Positions 21,247 through 33,200 of a DNA stretch of 64,000 bases are shown here, one piece after another; the stretch's first letter is position 1; every line of letters starts with the position of its first letter. Source of the DNA: Hermatobates lingyangjiaoensis (lineage: Eukaryota > Arthropoda > Insecta > Hemiptera > Hermatobatidae); the NCBI GenBank assembly GCA_026182355.1, contig JAPFBL010001617.1:4065001-4129000 (forward strand), given 5' to 3'. Position numbers and translations under genes: made by a program. The notes beneath the pieces are model-generated. The model was given only the letters and a program-made list of their open reading frames with translations, ran no database searches and had not been told where the DNA came from.

Positions 21247-24200
21247 TGATAAAACGAAATACGATCCAAACTGGATACAATACGAGTTCGAGATTAACAA
21301 AGAGCAACACACAAAGTAGGGAAACACACTTACAGACTCAAATTTTCGGGTAATCCGTCTTCAGGAGAAAAGAGAATGGGAGACCAAGCACGTTGTAAGC
21401 GCAACGGCAAGTAACCAACCAACCCGGCAACCGCCAGCGCTGTCAACCGTACCCGGTCTTAAAGTATAGAATTAGGAGAAGATATAAACAGAAACTCAGA
21501 TAAGCAGTACTGGTTAGGTAAAACTATAAATAGGTGAAAAATTATAAACAATATAAGATAAAAACAAAAATAATGATAGAGAAAAGAAGAAAAAAAAAAT
21601 AAATAAATAAAAATAAATACAATACAAAAAACTTGTATTGGTTGTTTTAGTAAATAAAAGATAGAGACTGAATAAAAGGGTAAGTATGGGAAACTAGTTA
21701 AGAATAAGAATTTAGAAAAATAAAATAGGATAAAACAAACTAGTGGTAAGTGAAGAAGACAAAATAGATATACAAAAAATATACGAAAGAGGAAAAAGAA
21801 ATAAGTACTAGAGAATAAAGAATACTCGAAAATAAATACATAAAAAAAAAAATTATCTTTTAAGGTTAAGTCCAGGTGCACTGCGCGCCCCGAGCAACCA
21901 GATGTGAGCCTCCTCAGAGGCTCTAAGGGTCACGTTATTATCACCAGGGGGAATCTGACGCAGAATCTGCACACTGAAGCAGTCGTTAAAAGACAGACCG
22001 TGGGATTTGGCGTGTATGGCGACAGGTAAATTGGGGTTGTTGTTAACGGATGCTCTATGACCGTTCATACGGAGGCTGAGCTTGTTAGAGGACAGTCCTA
22101 CGTAGAACGCATCACAACGAGTACAGTCCAATTTGTAAACACAATTTTTGGATGTACATGAGCAGTCCTTAGCAACAGGGAAGGACTGGTTGTGGGAAGA
22201 TGGAGTGAAGTGTGAAAGGGGGTTGAGAAGCGGACAGGTCAGGCACCCCCGCCTTTCGCAACTCTTAGCGCCCACAGACGGGTGGTTGACACGCCTGGAC
22301 GTCAAGTCTCTGTGGGAAAAGAGGTTGCCAAGGTTGGGGGAACGTCTATATGAGAGGCGGGGTTGGCTGGGGAAAATAGTCGACGTGGAAGGAGAAGAGG
22401 ATAGGATGGGGAACAGATCTTTGATTATGCGTTTGAGTTTGTGTATACCAGGGAAGAAGGTAGTGACAAGGAGGGGAGACTCATTCACCGGGGAAGTGGA
22501 GACGGAAGGAGGGTTGACGGATAAATTCGCAGGGATCAGTCTTCTTTCCAGTAACGATGGCGGATAACCACGCTCCAGGAACTTGGTTCTGAGGGAGTTG
22601 AGGTGCAGGTTCTTCTGCTGGAGTCGGTTGCAAATACGGTGGATTCGGATTGATAAGGATCTGGGGATAGATTTCTTTATGTGGGGAGGGTGACAACTAT
22701 TAAAGTGAAGGTACTGGTGTGGGTTTGAGGGTTTAGAGTGAACGGAGGTAATGAGGTTGTTGCCCTGAAGGGTAACGTCGATGTCAAGAAAGGTAATAGA
22801 GGTGGCTGAAACGTTGTCTCCTTGTCACTACCTTCTTCCCTGGTATACACAAACTCAAACGCATAATCAAACATCTGTTCCCCATCCTATCCTCTTCTCC
22901 TTCCATGTCGACTATTTTCCCCAGCCAACCCCGCCTCTCATATAGACGTTCCCCCAACCTTGGCAACCTCTTTTCCCACAGAGACTTGACGTCCAGGCGT
23001 GTCAACCACCCGTCTGTGGGCGCTAAGAGTTGCGAAAGGCGGGGGTGCCTGACCTGTCCGCTTCTCAACCCCCTTTCACACTTCACTCCATCTTCCCACA
23101 ACCAGTCCTTCCCTGTTGCTAAGGACTGCTCATGTACATCCAAAAATTGTGTTTACAAATTGGACTGTACTCGTTGTGATGCGTTCTACGTAGGACTGTC
23201 CTCTAACAAGCTCAGCCTCCGTATGAACGGTCATAGAGCATCCGTTAACAACAACCCCAATTTACCTGTCGCCATACACGCCAAATCCCACGGTCTGTCT
23301 TTTAACGACTGCTTCAGTGTGCAGATTCTGCGTCAGATTCCCCCTGGTGATAAATACGTGACCCTTAGAGCCTCTGAGGAGGCTCACATCTGGTTGCTCG
23401 GGGCGCGCAGTGCACCTGGACTTAACCTTAAAAGATAATTTTTTTTTTTTTTTTATGTATTTATTTTCGAGTATTCTTTATTCTCTAGTACTTATTTCTT
23501 TTTCCACTTTCGTATATTTTTTGTATATCTATTTTGTCTTCTTCACTTACCACTAGTTTGTTTTATCCTATTTTATTTTTCTAAATTCTTATTCTTAACT
23601 AGTTTCCCATACTTACCCTTTTATTCAGTCTCTATCTTTTATTTACTAAAACAACCAATACAAGTTTTTTGTATTGTATTTATTTATTTATTTTTTTCTT
23701 CTTTTCTCTATCATTATTTTTGTTTTTATCTTATATTGTTTATAATTTTTCACCTATTTATAGTTTTACCTAACCAGTACTGCTTATCTGAGTTTCTGTT
23801 TATATCTTCTCCTAATTCTATACTTTAAGACCGGGTACGGTTGACAGCGCTGGCGGTTGCCGGGTTGGTTACTTGCCGTTGCGCTTACAACGTGCTTGGT
23901 CTCCCATTCTCTTTTCTCCTGAAGACGGATTACCCGAAAATTTGAGTCTGTAAGTGTGTTTCCCTACTTTGTGTGTTGCTCTTTGTTAATCTCGAACTCG
24001 TGTATATATATATATATACACGAGTTCAAAATTCAAGGAGAGTAACACACAAAGTAAGAAAACACACTTACAGACTCAAATTTTCAGGTAATCCGTCTTG
24101 AGGAGAAAAGAGAAAGGGAGACCAAGCACATTGTAGACGTAACGGCGTCTACCAACCAACCCGGGTTGGTTACTTGCCGTTGCGTCTACAATGTGCTTGG

Positions 24201-27200
24201 TCTCCCTTTCTCTTTTCTCCTGAAGACGGATTACCCGAAAATTTGAGTCTGTAAGTGTGTTTCCTTACTCTGTGTGTTACTCTTCTTGAATTTTGAACTC
24301 GTATTGTGTCCAGTTTGGATCGTGTTTCGTTTTATTAAGTGAAATATATATAATAATTAAATGAAACGGTCCAACGGACTTCACACAGATAGACACAGGA
24401 ATAACTCACTTCTATATTTCGACCATCGTCGTCATCAGGAGGCGAAGAGTCCCGCTGGAAGGCAGAGCGGCGACTGAACACAAACGGTAGCAGCACAACC
24501 GTTAGTCAGTACCCCCACTACAACCACCCAGCGAGAAGGGAGGGGAAGGAAGTGAAAAGTCAAAGTAAAAAACGAATAAAAACATAATAACAACATAAAA
24601 ATATTTAAAAAAAAAAAACTTTTAAAATAATTACAATAACAATTAACGGTTGAGGTTGAGTCCAGGGGAAGAACGAGGAGTAAGCTTCCTCAGAAGCTCT
24701 TAATGTTACTTTCATATTAGAATCGGGGATCTGATTAAGTATTTGAACTCGAAAACAGTCACTGAAGCTGAGGCCATGGGAGTTTGCATGAATGGCTATA
24801 GGAAGGTTATTACGTTTACCGACTGAAGCCCTATGACCATTCATACGAAGGCTTAGGTTAGTAGAAGTTAAGCCAACATAAAAAGAGTCGCACTGAGTGG
24901 AATCCAGTCGGTAAACGCAGTTGGAAGAGGTACAAGAGGTATTGACATGAATGGGGTAGGAATGATGGTTGAGAGGAGAATCGAAGGAAGGATTAGGGTT
25001 GATAATCAAACAAGTTTGACAGCCACGGTGTCCACATTGTTTCTTTCCTGACTTTTCTTCTTTCCTTCATATAATTTTAAAATTCGACTAAACACTTCAT
25101 CTTGCTTGTTCAAGAAATTCACATTTTCAAGAAAGAAAATGTGATGAGATTGCCTGCCCTCTGTGGTTTACACAAGGAACTCTACACTCGGTAACCATTG
25201 CCTGTGTATAACCTCTCCTTGTCATCTAACCATTTCCAGTTATCACAAAAATTAGGGCGTGAGAATGTAATATGTAGTGTTGATTTAATTATAAATGTTT
25301 TTGAGTTATGTATAGTTTAGTTAAGATTTTGTACAAATGTAATCCTTCTATTGTGGTTTGAACATTGACATATATATATATTGATATGAACAAATCATTT
25401 GAAATTTGACTCTGACGAAGAGCGCTTGTTACGGTTGAAAGAGCTTAGTCTTTTTTCTCATTTGTTATTGTGGTTTGAACGTTGATATATATTATACACT
25501 TGTAATTTAATATTTACATACTATGAATAGAATACAAGGAAATGAAAATACTTTTTCTACTCTGATTTCATTTTCCAACAATAATGAAAAAACTTTCTTT
25601 TCCAACAATAATGAAAAAACAGTTTTGTAGTTTTGTAAAAAAATTATACTATAAACACAAATGTTAAATCACAACTAACAGTTTACGAGGTGGTTAGAGG
25701 TGGCTCGTATAATTAGTGCAAAACAAGGTCTGACCAGACAACAGCTAAGAATGGGCGTTGATCAGAAATTAAGTAATAGATTAAAATCACTGTGATGACA
25801 ATTCTAATAAAAAATCATTGTTTTTTTACCGATTTCTTCTAGGAACTGCTTTCCTCAGATATTTTGGGTTACGTGGTGGTTCAAACGTTTTTGGTCTCCT
25901 GAATCTAACAGACGTCCTGATTTTTCTAGTCCTCGTGCCAAAAGGTCCCTTAATAACCTGTTGTCAATATGATGATTAATAGCAAACCCATGTACTAAGA
26001 AAAAGATGACTCTCATTTTCAAATTATAACAAAAACAAAAGTATTAGTGTTACTTTTTTTTCACATACGATCACACACACACTTGCAATGAAATTTTTTG
26101 GAATAAAAAAATGTTGAAAAACGAAAAATCTCAGATAAATAAGAAATATCACACCATTATTTTTTTTACTTAAATTTGTAACTAGGATATTACATAACTA
26201 AAGTTCTACAAGTTTTACCGGTGAAATCTGAAATAAATTGGGTCCAGTAATAAACACTTGTCCCTCTCAAACGTAATATATTTTTAGACATACCAGTTGA
26301 TAGGATAGTACTTTGACAATTCCATTTCAGCAGCAAACGAGAATGTAAAAACAGTTTACTTCTCAAGATATTTAACTTCCATCTTTATGCAATCCTCTTT
26401 AGGTACTGACAGTGTGTTCATATTCATACACATATATACTATATTCCATCGTGAAAAAATCCAACAGTTGTTCTCAGACTGAAAATTTAATCACTTAAAG
26501 AATCAGAGAGATTCCTGTAAAAGTCATCACAGAAAACTGGAAGATTTGTTCTTCTTTTTGGAAGGAAAACAGATAACTAAGAATTCAAGAAAACTGAATA
26601 GTAACTGGTTTGTATTGTTTCAACGATTGTTTTATATGAACAGAACATGTCTCATAATGGGGGGAGGGTTATCTCATGATAAACAACCTAAAATTATTTC
26701 ATGGAGAAAAACCTTAGTCCATACCTGAACCTGACATTTGATTAATGCAAAATTTAAGACCAACTGACGATAGGATGTGAGATAGTGTCTTTCATGAGTT
26801 CTTCCTGGGAGAACAGTTACCTTAACTTTACAAGATTTGTAAAAATATATGTGCCAAGCTGTTACTGCAAATTTAACATTAAAGAAAAATGTTAAAAAAT
26901 TATTTTGAAACCTTTTGGAATTAATGAACAATCAGAATTTACCTTGTGCCTCACTTTGAGAGCCTTCAACACTTTACTAGATTTCTGCGATAACGAAGTC
27001 TTGGATGGAAGTCCTTTCTTTGTTTTCTCACCAGTCTTCTTGACAACTACTTTAGCTCCTGCTTTAGATCCTGATTTAATTGTACTAGTCTTTCCAGGAA
27101 GTTTAGTTGTTGATTTTACCTTCGTAGATCCTTGCTGTAAAATAATATTTAGTTAATTAAAACAATGAGCTTCGCTTGACACCTCTTATTTCATTTTAAT

Positions 27201-30200
27201 GAGAAAATAAGTACCATTCGGCACACACAATTTTTTTTATAAACATAGAGAAAAAAATAACAACTGTTTGAAGTTTAGACCAGGCTGTAAGCGTCCTCTT
27301 AGAAGCCAATTTGGACTTCTTAGAGCTAAGAGCTTCTATATATATAACTTATGGAAAGAGGTATCTTCAGTATTAGAAAAACCTCCTGGGTTTTGTTCCA
27401 TTCAACCTATAACTTACCTCACTATTCTTTAGAAAATAAACTACTAACCCTCTTAACATACTCCCCCTAATTTCCCATTATTTAAAAAAATGTTTAGCAT
27501 TTGTAATGAATGTAATCAACCAAGCTAATAAAGGAGATCTTGGAGCCTATAATGCGGTGAATTAAAAAAATGAAAGGCATTTTTTAAAAATTTATTGAGT
27601 TGTATTAGTTGTATGTGTCATTTCTGTGGTTGTTATGTAAACCTGTCTGAAAATTATATGTACAATGGCAGCATGTAGATCTGTAATCGGTAGATTCATA
27701 TCAGATGTTAATCCACTGTAAGCTGTCGAAAAGTTACATATATGCTGAACAATCCACGATTTTTACGAATTGAAAAATTCTGAAGAGAATTTATATTAAA
27801 CTAACTGATCTACCCGGCTTTACATGGGAAACAATTTAATTCGAACTCCAATAATAAATTACATATAACGAAAACAATTTAAATTTTCTATAATTCCATT
27901 ACACTTAAGTTTTTTAAGATAAACGAAATTAATACAGAATTAAAATTATAGATTACGCAAAAAAGATATAACCTAACACTGATTTTAAATTGCACACATT
28001 GTCTAATACAATTGGTAGTTGATAGATAAGATTAAACAAATAATAAAAAGAATATTTTTTGATGAACAATACGTCAAGAAATGTTGAAAGAAGTCTTAGC
28101 TCATTAAATGTGATATGTCTTATCTGTTAAACATAATGACACGAATTTTAAACCCACAAATCGTTTTAGTTAGGAGCCAGTTAGTTGAATCTAAACCATA
28201 TCACATTACATTTAATTCAATAATTTCAATTTGAAGACTGCACACAGTTTTAAATGTTTAATTAAAATTATATCAGTAAACGAAATCGTCTCTTCAAGGT
28301 TTGAATAAGAATATTTTGATGACATATTATTCATCAAATTTATGAAGAAGCATTGTGTGAAAAGTGTCAGTTGAGTGCCAAATGTTAAATTGTTCCTACA
28401 TTTTTCATTATATTATGTAAGAGTTTTTGTGTTAAGAATTGTGTTTATACACACAAATACATACAGTGATTAAGTTTTATATATGTACATTTTGATTTGA
28501 ATATTTCTTAATTAATTTTCTATGCTGTATATATTATAAGTTTTACTGATTTAGACATAGATCTGATCATAAAAATCTTCTAGTTAGATATCATTGATAT
28601 ATAATAACTTATCTTTTTGCTTGTATGGAGTAGGGCCGGATACTAATTACTAATAATTTAGTAATAATTACATATTTTAAACATACGAATTAATCAATCA
28701 GAAATAAATAAGCAAGTCTTAAATCCATTAAACTTTAACAATACTTTAGCCAAAAGATTTGAATTATGGATCAAATGCTACATTAATATTCGTAATACTA
28801 TCCTGCATACTTAAAGTTAATAAATTATTATTTAAAGCATAACTTTGTTTAATGTTTAAAGCAAGTTAAACCAATTAGATAAGAAAAGTTAATGGAAAAC
28901 TATTGCTTAATAACTAAAACTTTGATAAAGTTAGTAAGAAACCCATTTAAATTACAATAATTGTCTTTAATATCAATCTGAAAACAATAATAACATTTCT
29001 GGTACCTGGTTGTTTCCAATTGAACAAAGCATGTGGAAATATTAGAAATTGGTTATTCATAAGGAATAATCTACCTTCGGCCACCATTACCAATTAAAGT
29101 CAAAATGTAAACAAACAGGTTATACAGCAAACCTTACCTATTATGATATTTTTGGGATATTACTTGAACCACAACTCTGATTTTTAACAAAATTTACATA
29201 AACCTTCCAGGGGATATACCTAATAATTTCCTAAATTTTCACGGCGATTGGATGTATGGTTTTTGAATCTATCGAGTACAGACAGACATACATTCATTTT
29301 TATATATACAGATTTCACTACAGTAGAAGAATGGAAATAAAATTGCAGTAACAATAAACTTCGAGTAAAATTACTTACTTCCATAACTATGTTAATGAGA
29401 AAATACTACACACTAACATGTGGTACTTTCATATAAGACTCAAACTTGTTATAACAGGATATGAAACATGAGTTTACGTGTATAGCGCGGAAAATGAATC
29501 TAAATCTTCCCCTTCTGCATCACCAAAACACAAAAAGGACGATAAGTATAGGTCGAATATGTACGTCATGCTCTATGTGCTTCGATTTTAAGACACAGTG
29601 CATATGCACAATAAGTCAAATTATCAATACTTACAATAAGAAGTCCTTATTAGATGTACTTATATTCATTAATTTAAACATTTACTTTATAAGAATTGAG
29701 AATGACAAATATATAAATTGTTGAATATTGAGAAGTGTTAACGGTTAAACATTATGACTCTTTAATATATAGTATTTCCTATGCTTTCTTCTTTGCTCAT
29801 CTGGTTCTTTAGCTAAGAATTCTTACATTGATTATGACTCTAATTAATATCATGTACACCATCAGGATTTCACTTTTACTCGGTTTTTAAAATATGAAAT
29901 TTAAAAAAATAATTTCACATATTTTTTAATTCCGTTCGATTTGTTTATATGTGTTATCATTTGGTAGCAATAATTCTAAGAATTTTATTTATTCTAACCT
30001 AAAAAGTGGAACAAAAAGTGATTCCTATTTTTCCCGGTACAATGAGAGCCAGTCCCAGTCCGCTGCTCATCCAGTAGACATAGTGTGCACTAGTTTTATT
30101 AAAATCTTACGGGTTTTATCATGCCATAAGAAATACAAAAACACAACAACAAAAGAAAAGAAAATTGTATCTTTAGAAAGCAAATTTACAATTTTAGATC

Positions 30201-33200
30201 GCCTAAATAATGGAGAAAGAGTAACAGATATTGCTAAATGCTATTCCATGAATGAAGCCACAATAAGGACAATAAGAAAAAATGAAGACTCCATTAGAAA
30301 AAGTGTAGGAGTTGGGTCTTCAACGAGTATAATTTAAAAAAATATTTCACATATTTTTTAATTCCGTTCGATTTGTTTATATGTGTTATCATTTGGTAGC
30401 AATAATTCTAAGAATTTTATTTATTCTAACCTAAAAAGTGGAACAAAAAGTGATTCATAAGTAAGAGATGCTGCAATGGAAGATATGGAAAAAGCATTAA
30501 TGATATGGCAAGAACACAGCACGAAAAAACGGATTCCAATCGATACTAATATAATTAAAAATAAAGCATTGAATATTTATGAAAAAATTAAAAATCGGTT
30601 ACCATTTACTTCTTTAGCTGAAAAAAAGCCTTTTTCTGCAAGCCATGGTTGGTTTGAAAGATTTAAACAAAGACATTCTTTACATAATCTAAAATTAAAA
30701 GGAGAACAAGCATCTGCTGATTCAGAACAAGATGCAGCGCAACAATATCCGACAAAATTTGCTGAGATTATAGCTGTTAATTCCTACACTCCTGATCAGG
30801 TCTTCAATGCTGATGAGTTTGGGTTATTTTGGAAAACAATTCCAGAAAGAACCTATTTGGCTAAAGCTCACAAATCCGCTAGTGGGCTTAAAGCAGCGAA
30901 AAAGCGTATCACAGTTCTTTTCTGCAGAAACGCTTCAGGCGATCATATTCTGAAACCATTAGTTATTAATAAAACAAAAACGTCACGCTCATCTAAGGGA
31001 ATAGACCATCCTAAAAACCTTCCCGTTTATTGGATGGCCAATAAGAAGGCCTGGGTTACTGCCACACTTTTAATGAATGGTTTCATAACTTTTTTGTTCC
31101 AGACATTAATAGGTATTGTAGTAAAAGAGGGTTGCCTCTTAATTGATAACGCACTAGACCACCCTCAACACTTACATCACGAAAATATACAAGTTGTATT
31201 TCTACCCAAGAATACGACTTCGTTATTGCAACCCTTAGATCAAGGGATAATTTAAACTTTTAAGGCAATGTATATCAAGCCAACCTTCAAGTACAATTTA
31301 GAACAAATGGAAAATGGAATCCCTCTCAATTTTGGAAGCTTGGAAAAAATTCACAATCTCAGATTGTGTTAAACATGTTGGCATATCACATACGGAGATT
31401 AAAGCCATCAACACTCAATGCTTGCTGGAAAAAAATAAGGCCAGAAGTGGTGAAAGGTGAAAATTCGTTTTACCATTGGAGCATAAATATTCTCAAATAA
31501 CGGAGATAGCGTATTTTTTCGAGTGATTTTTTTTCACAATCACTATACTTCACTTATAGTAAAGTAATCATGCGATGAAAAAAGAAAAATTGGATAGATC
31601 TTCTGCAAGCGATCTTATTGTAACTATACACTGGAGCGGCTCCAGGAATAAATACGTACATATTGTTAATACCACACGAGGTTAGAATGATTTAATTATT
31701 TTATCAACCAAAATTGGCCGAGAAAATCACAAATCAACATACGAGGTAAGGCAGACATTTCATCCATCATCACAAATATCAACGCCTAAACCACAGAAAG
31801 AATTTCAGAAATGGGACTAACATCTGAATACAGTGTAATATTGTTCTTAATATAGATATATTGACATCTACTAATGAAAGTTCTACTGATGATAGTAACA
31901 ATGATTTTAATGTGAAAAATTCGTAACTTTTAAAGAAATTTTAACTAGCAAGTACTCTGTGAAAATGCAATAATTTCTATAAATATTCTATTACATTTTA
32001 GCAAAATATCATTAGTATTTGGCTTATGAATTAATAGAATAAAACTGGACTCTTTTATATAAATAGGAAATAACATAGCCATTTCAAAGAAAAACTTTCT
32101 TATTTAAAAAGATTTCACATAAACACGTGAAATAACAATCAATGATCTTTCAACCGTAACAAGCGGTCTTCGTCAGAGTCAAAAACCCAGTGTTTAGTTG
32201 GGTTTTTGACTCTGACGAAGACTGCTTGTTACAGTTGAAAGATCTTAGTCTTGTTTTTCCCCTTCATATTGTGGTTCATCATTGATTACTTTATATATAT
32301 ACATTTTTCCCATAATCCAAATTTCGACAATGTAAATAACTATTCGGTAATTTTTGTAATACATTTACGTATGAGAACATCTACTTTAATTTTTTTAAGA
32401 AAAACAACGAATATAATGTATTTTTTTAAAATCTATCATTTAATCCTAATTAAGAAATAAATCATAATTCACATCAATTACTGAATTTAACAATGAGGAA
32501 AGTTTACCTTAGTTGCCGGTTTAGAAGGAGTTGCCTTCTTAGCGGTTGACTTTCCTGGCGTAGCAGGTTTTCCAGTGGTAGTTTTGGACTGAGTCTTAGT
32601 AGGGACTTTCTTACCAGGAGCTTTTTTTGCTGCAGGTTTTGATGTTGTTGTGGATGGTTTACTTGCAGCTGCTGCAGCCTGTGCAGCAGCTACTTTGGCT
32701 GTGGCAACTTTGGGGGCTGGTGCCGGAGTTTTGGAGGATTTTGGGACTGCTGGCGCTGGTGCCGGAGTTTTACTAGATCCTGCAGAACCTGAAGAGGCTG
32801 CTGTTGAAGTGGAACCAGTAGCAGAGGCTGGTTTCTTCTCGGTTTTTTTCTCCGATTTCTTTTCATTTTTCCCTTAAATAAAAACAGAAACTTAGTTCAC
32901 ACTAGTCACTAGGTATAGTATCAAATAAACTCACAATGGAAACTAGTATATTTTTATATGCAGTTGCAAAATTATGCAAGCTATTAATTAATAATAGCAA
33001 TTACCTCATATACTAAATATATTATTCCATAAATAAGAGAGATTCCTATACATCTATACCTCCAAAGAACAGTTGCAAATGCTGGAATCATATAAAATGA
33101 TTGTAACCACTATATCCTTTGTAGTCTCAACTGTTTGATGTTGTACAAGAATAGGAAAAGTTTTAATTAGTATTGAGACGATTGCTATTTTTTTTTCGAT

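Larger units (their letters stand above)
21245..24001. mobile_element. Head-to-head Penelope-like element palindrome (family 1)
   Basis: Left arm 21245-22473 (PLE in minus orientation) and right arm 22818-24001 (plus orientation) are near-identical inverted copies. The 344-bp centre (22474-22817) belongs to the longer minus copy. Both 3' ends point outward and both abut (TA)n. The deduced proteins of the two arms differ at only a few residues in about 177, so the event is young. The 3' untranslated part has the CTGAAGACGG-ATTAC-CCGAAAATTTGAG hairpin in both arms. Located in RpL23A intron 4. Confidence 0.88.
19645..25829. other. RpL23A intron 4 (6.2 kb) with PLE palindromes
   Basis: Holds, from left to right: a spaced inverted repeat of family 5 (19840-20615), a repeat fragment shared with intron 1 (20810-20950), a hAT end (21005-21129), the main PLE palindrome (21245-24001), a small palindrome (24019-24340), a second PLE copy (24360-25050) and a family 5 arm (25340-25495). 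Confidence 0.8.
29911..31460 (+). mobile_element. Tigger/pogo-like DNA transposon remnant
   Basis: Carries two transposase pieces (30126-30333 and 30476-31255) separated by a 114-bp segment (30343-30456) that repeats 29911-30024, offset exactly 432 bp. After an in-frame stop at 31253-31255, transposase similarity continues to about 31460 ([34 protein letters not shown]). No clear terminal inverted repeats were found. Confidence 0.8.
27135..32507. other. RpL23A intron 2 (5.4 kb)
   Basis: Contains an old interspersed repeat (about 27795-29311), a broken Tigger transposase (29911-31460) and a family 5 palindrome (32108-32290). The remaining sequence is AT-rich without recognisable content. Confidence 0.7.

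Noticed and set aside
21459..21881. 140-codon minus-strand frame rich in Phe, Leu and Tyr
   Set aside because: Lies in the T-rich 3' untranslated part of the PLE copy; low complexity, starts after the PLE stop, and the right arm does not keep it as a conserved protein.
22148..22567. 139-codon plus-strand frame, and its twin 22784-23143 on the minus strand
   Set aside because: Antisense shadow of the PLE endonuclease frame in each arm. The sense strand carries the recognisable motifs.
21245..24001. LTR retrotransposon with inverted LTRs
   Set aside because: Arms are inverted rather than direct, encode GIY-YIG and PLE thumb motifs, and no gag, protease or integrase motif is present.
32650..32877. 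75-codon plus-strand frame rich in Ala, Gly and Val
   Set aside because: Shadow of the low-complexity RpL23A exon 2 on the other strand.
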